Assembly: GCA_002690755.1 (NCBI GenBank)
Contig: NZFT01000022.1
Location: 33,826-39,923 of the forward strand
Reading direction: 5' to 3'
DNA: 6,098 bases
Source: Phycisphaerae bacterium
GTDB lineage: Bacteria > Planctomycetota > Phycisphaerae > Phycisphaerales > SM1A02
The notes under the pieces were generated by a model. The model worked only from the letters and a program-made list of their open reading frames with translations, was not told the origin of the DNA and searched no databases. Shown here one piece after another: positions 5,453 to 6,098 of the stretch (its first letter is position 1; each line of letters opens with the position of its first letter). Position numbers and translations under genes: made by a program.

Positions 5453-6098
5453 TCAGAGTTTCGCGAGTCCCGTCGAGTCACCGAAACGCTCGAGCGGAGC
5501 GCCGGCCGCCGATGCCATCGATCGGAACAGGTTGCACAGCGGAGTCCTCGACCCATGGTCGATGAGCCGGCCGGGCTCGGCCCCGCCGCCTCGGCCCGCG
5601 ACCACGATGGGGAGATCGTGATGATTGTGCCGGTTTCCGTCGGAGATGGCACCACCGTAGAGCACCAGGGTGTCGTCGAGCAGCGAACCACCCGCCTCGT
5701 CCTCGGTGTTCGCGAGGCGGTCGACCAACGACGCGAACCGTTCGTTCTGCCATCGATTGATCCGCCGGATCGCGTCGACCTTCGCTTCGTCGCCCGCGTG
5801 ATGCGAGAGGTGGTGATGCCCCTGCCGGACATCGACCATTGGAAACGTCCGATTGGATCCCTCGTTCGCCCACATGAACGTGCAGGTTCGCGTCAGGTCG
5901 AGCCGGAAGGCCAGCGCCATCAGATCGCCCATCAGGTCGATGTGCTCGGCGTAGTCCCCGGGCGTACCGGTGGGAAGTCGATCGAGCCCCCAGTCCGAGG
6001 CGTCCTGTTCGGAGCGTTCGACCTGTTCGATCCGGCGTTCCAGTTCACGAGCGCCGTCGAGATATTCCTCGAGCTTCTCTCGATCCCGCCCGCCGAGC
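5453..6098 (-). CDS. DUF1552 family protein, C-terminal part (N-terminus beyond window)
   Basis: The final ~214 codons are present; the gene runs off the right edge, so no start is given (the internal ATG at 5932 is not the start, because family-like sequence continues upstream of it). From the edge inward one reads a helical segment (LGGRDREKLEEYLDGARELE) typical of DUF1552. Next come GDYAEHIDLMGDLMALAFRLDLTR, then VDVRQGHHHLSHHAGDEAK, WQNERFASLVDRLANTEDEAGG, LLDDTLVLYGGAISDGNRHNHHDLPIVVAGRGGG, and a C-terminal helical end. DUF1552 proteins are usually secreted, often next to DUF1592-type cytochrome-like genes, and share the alkaline-phosphatase-like look of DUF1501 proteins. Their biochemical role is not established. 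The His clusters (near 5792-5818 and 5610-5630) suggest metal binding, which is inference. It converges on the fused TetR gene with 21 nt between stops and no visible terminator. Confidence 0.88.
   Translation of the reverse strand, partial: LGGRDREKLEEYLDGARELERRIEQVERSEQDASDWGLDRLPTGTPGDYAEHIDLMGDLMALAFRLDLTRTCTFMWANEGSNRTFPMVDVRQGHHHLSHHAGDEAKVDAIRRINRWQNERFASLVDRLANTEDEAGGSLLDDTLVLYGGAISDGNRHNHHDLPIVVAGRGGGAEPGRLIDHGSRTPLCNLFRSMASAAGAPLERFGDSTGLAKL

Noticed and set aside
1..6098. CRISPR array, insertion sequence or phage attachment site
   Set aside because: No regularly spaced direct repeats, no transposase or integrase, and no terminal inverted repeats were seen.

Overview
This is a GC-rich bacterial chromosomal segment carrying seven genes wholly inside the window or running to its edge. 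The best taxonomic hint is the right-hand gene, a DUF1552 protein. That family is found mainly in Planctomycetota and related large-genome environmental bacteria. The left-edge fragment, a membrane protein tail with a GHEGGLLVH motif, and the generally weak Shine-Dalgarno sites fit the same picture. I infer Planctomycetota with moderate confidence; no rRNA or other marker gene is present to prove it.

Layout from left to right: (i) 1-113, plus strand: the last residues of a membrane protein. (ii) 132-3149, minus strand: four genes which, in transcription order, are an MSOX/MTOX-type FAD amine oxidase (3149-1992), a secreted YD-repeat protein (1930-1058), a chagasin-like (MEROPS I42) cysteine-protease-inhibitor lipoprotein (920-486) and a 71-residue hypothetical protein (347-132). 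The gaps of 61, 137 and 138 nt mean they may be separate transcripts rather than one tight operon. (iii) 3150-3552: a 403-nt divergent control region. It holds a strong minus-strand intrinsic terminator preceded by a second hairpin, 78 nt before the oxidase start, and two perfect inverted repeats just before the plus-strand regulator. (iv) 3553-5431, plus strand: a single TetR-family regulator of 198 aa, then, 37 nt later, a 414-aa protein that is two complete TetR modules fused head to tail. (v) 5453-6098, minus strand: the C-terminal part of a DUF1552 protein, converging on the regulator pair.

The most unusual part is region iv. Three paralogous TetR modules lie in a row and two of them are covalently joined. 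By hand-counted alignment, the stand-alone module resembles the first fused module most in the DNA-binding half (29/56 identities) and the second fused module most in the ligand-binding half (40/113, without gaps). The second fused module has an altered recognition helix. This suggests division of labour inside one chain: one half reads DNA and the other senses a ligand. Because the regulators are divergent from the oxidase, and inverted repeats and a premature terminator lie between them, the oxidase is a plausible target. That link is inference.
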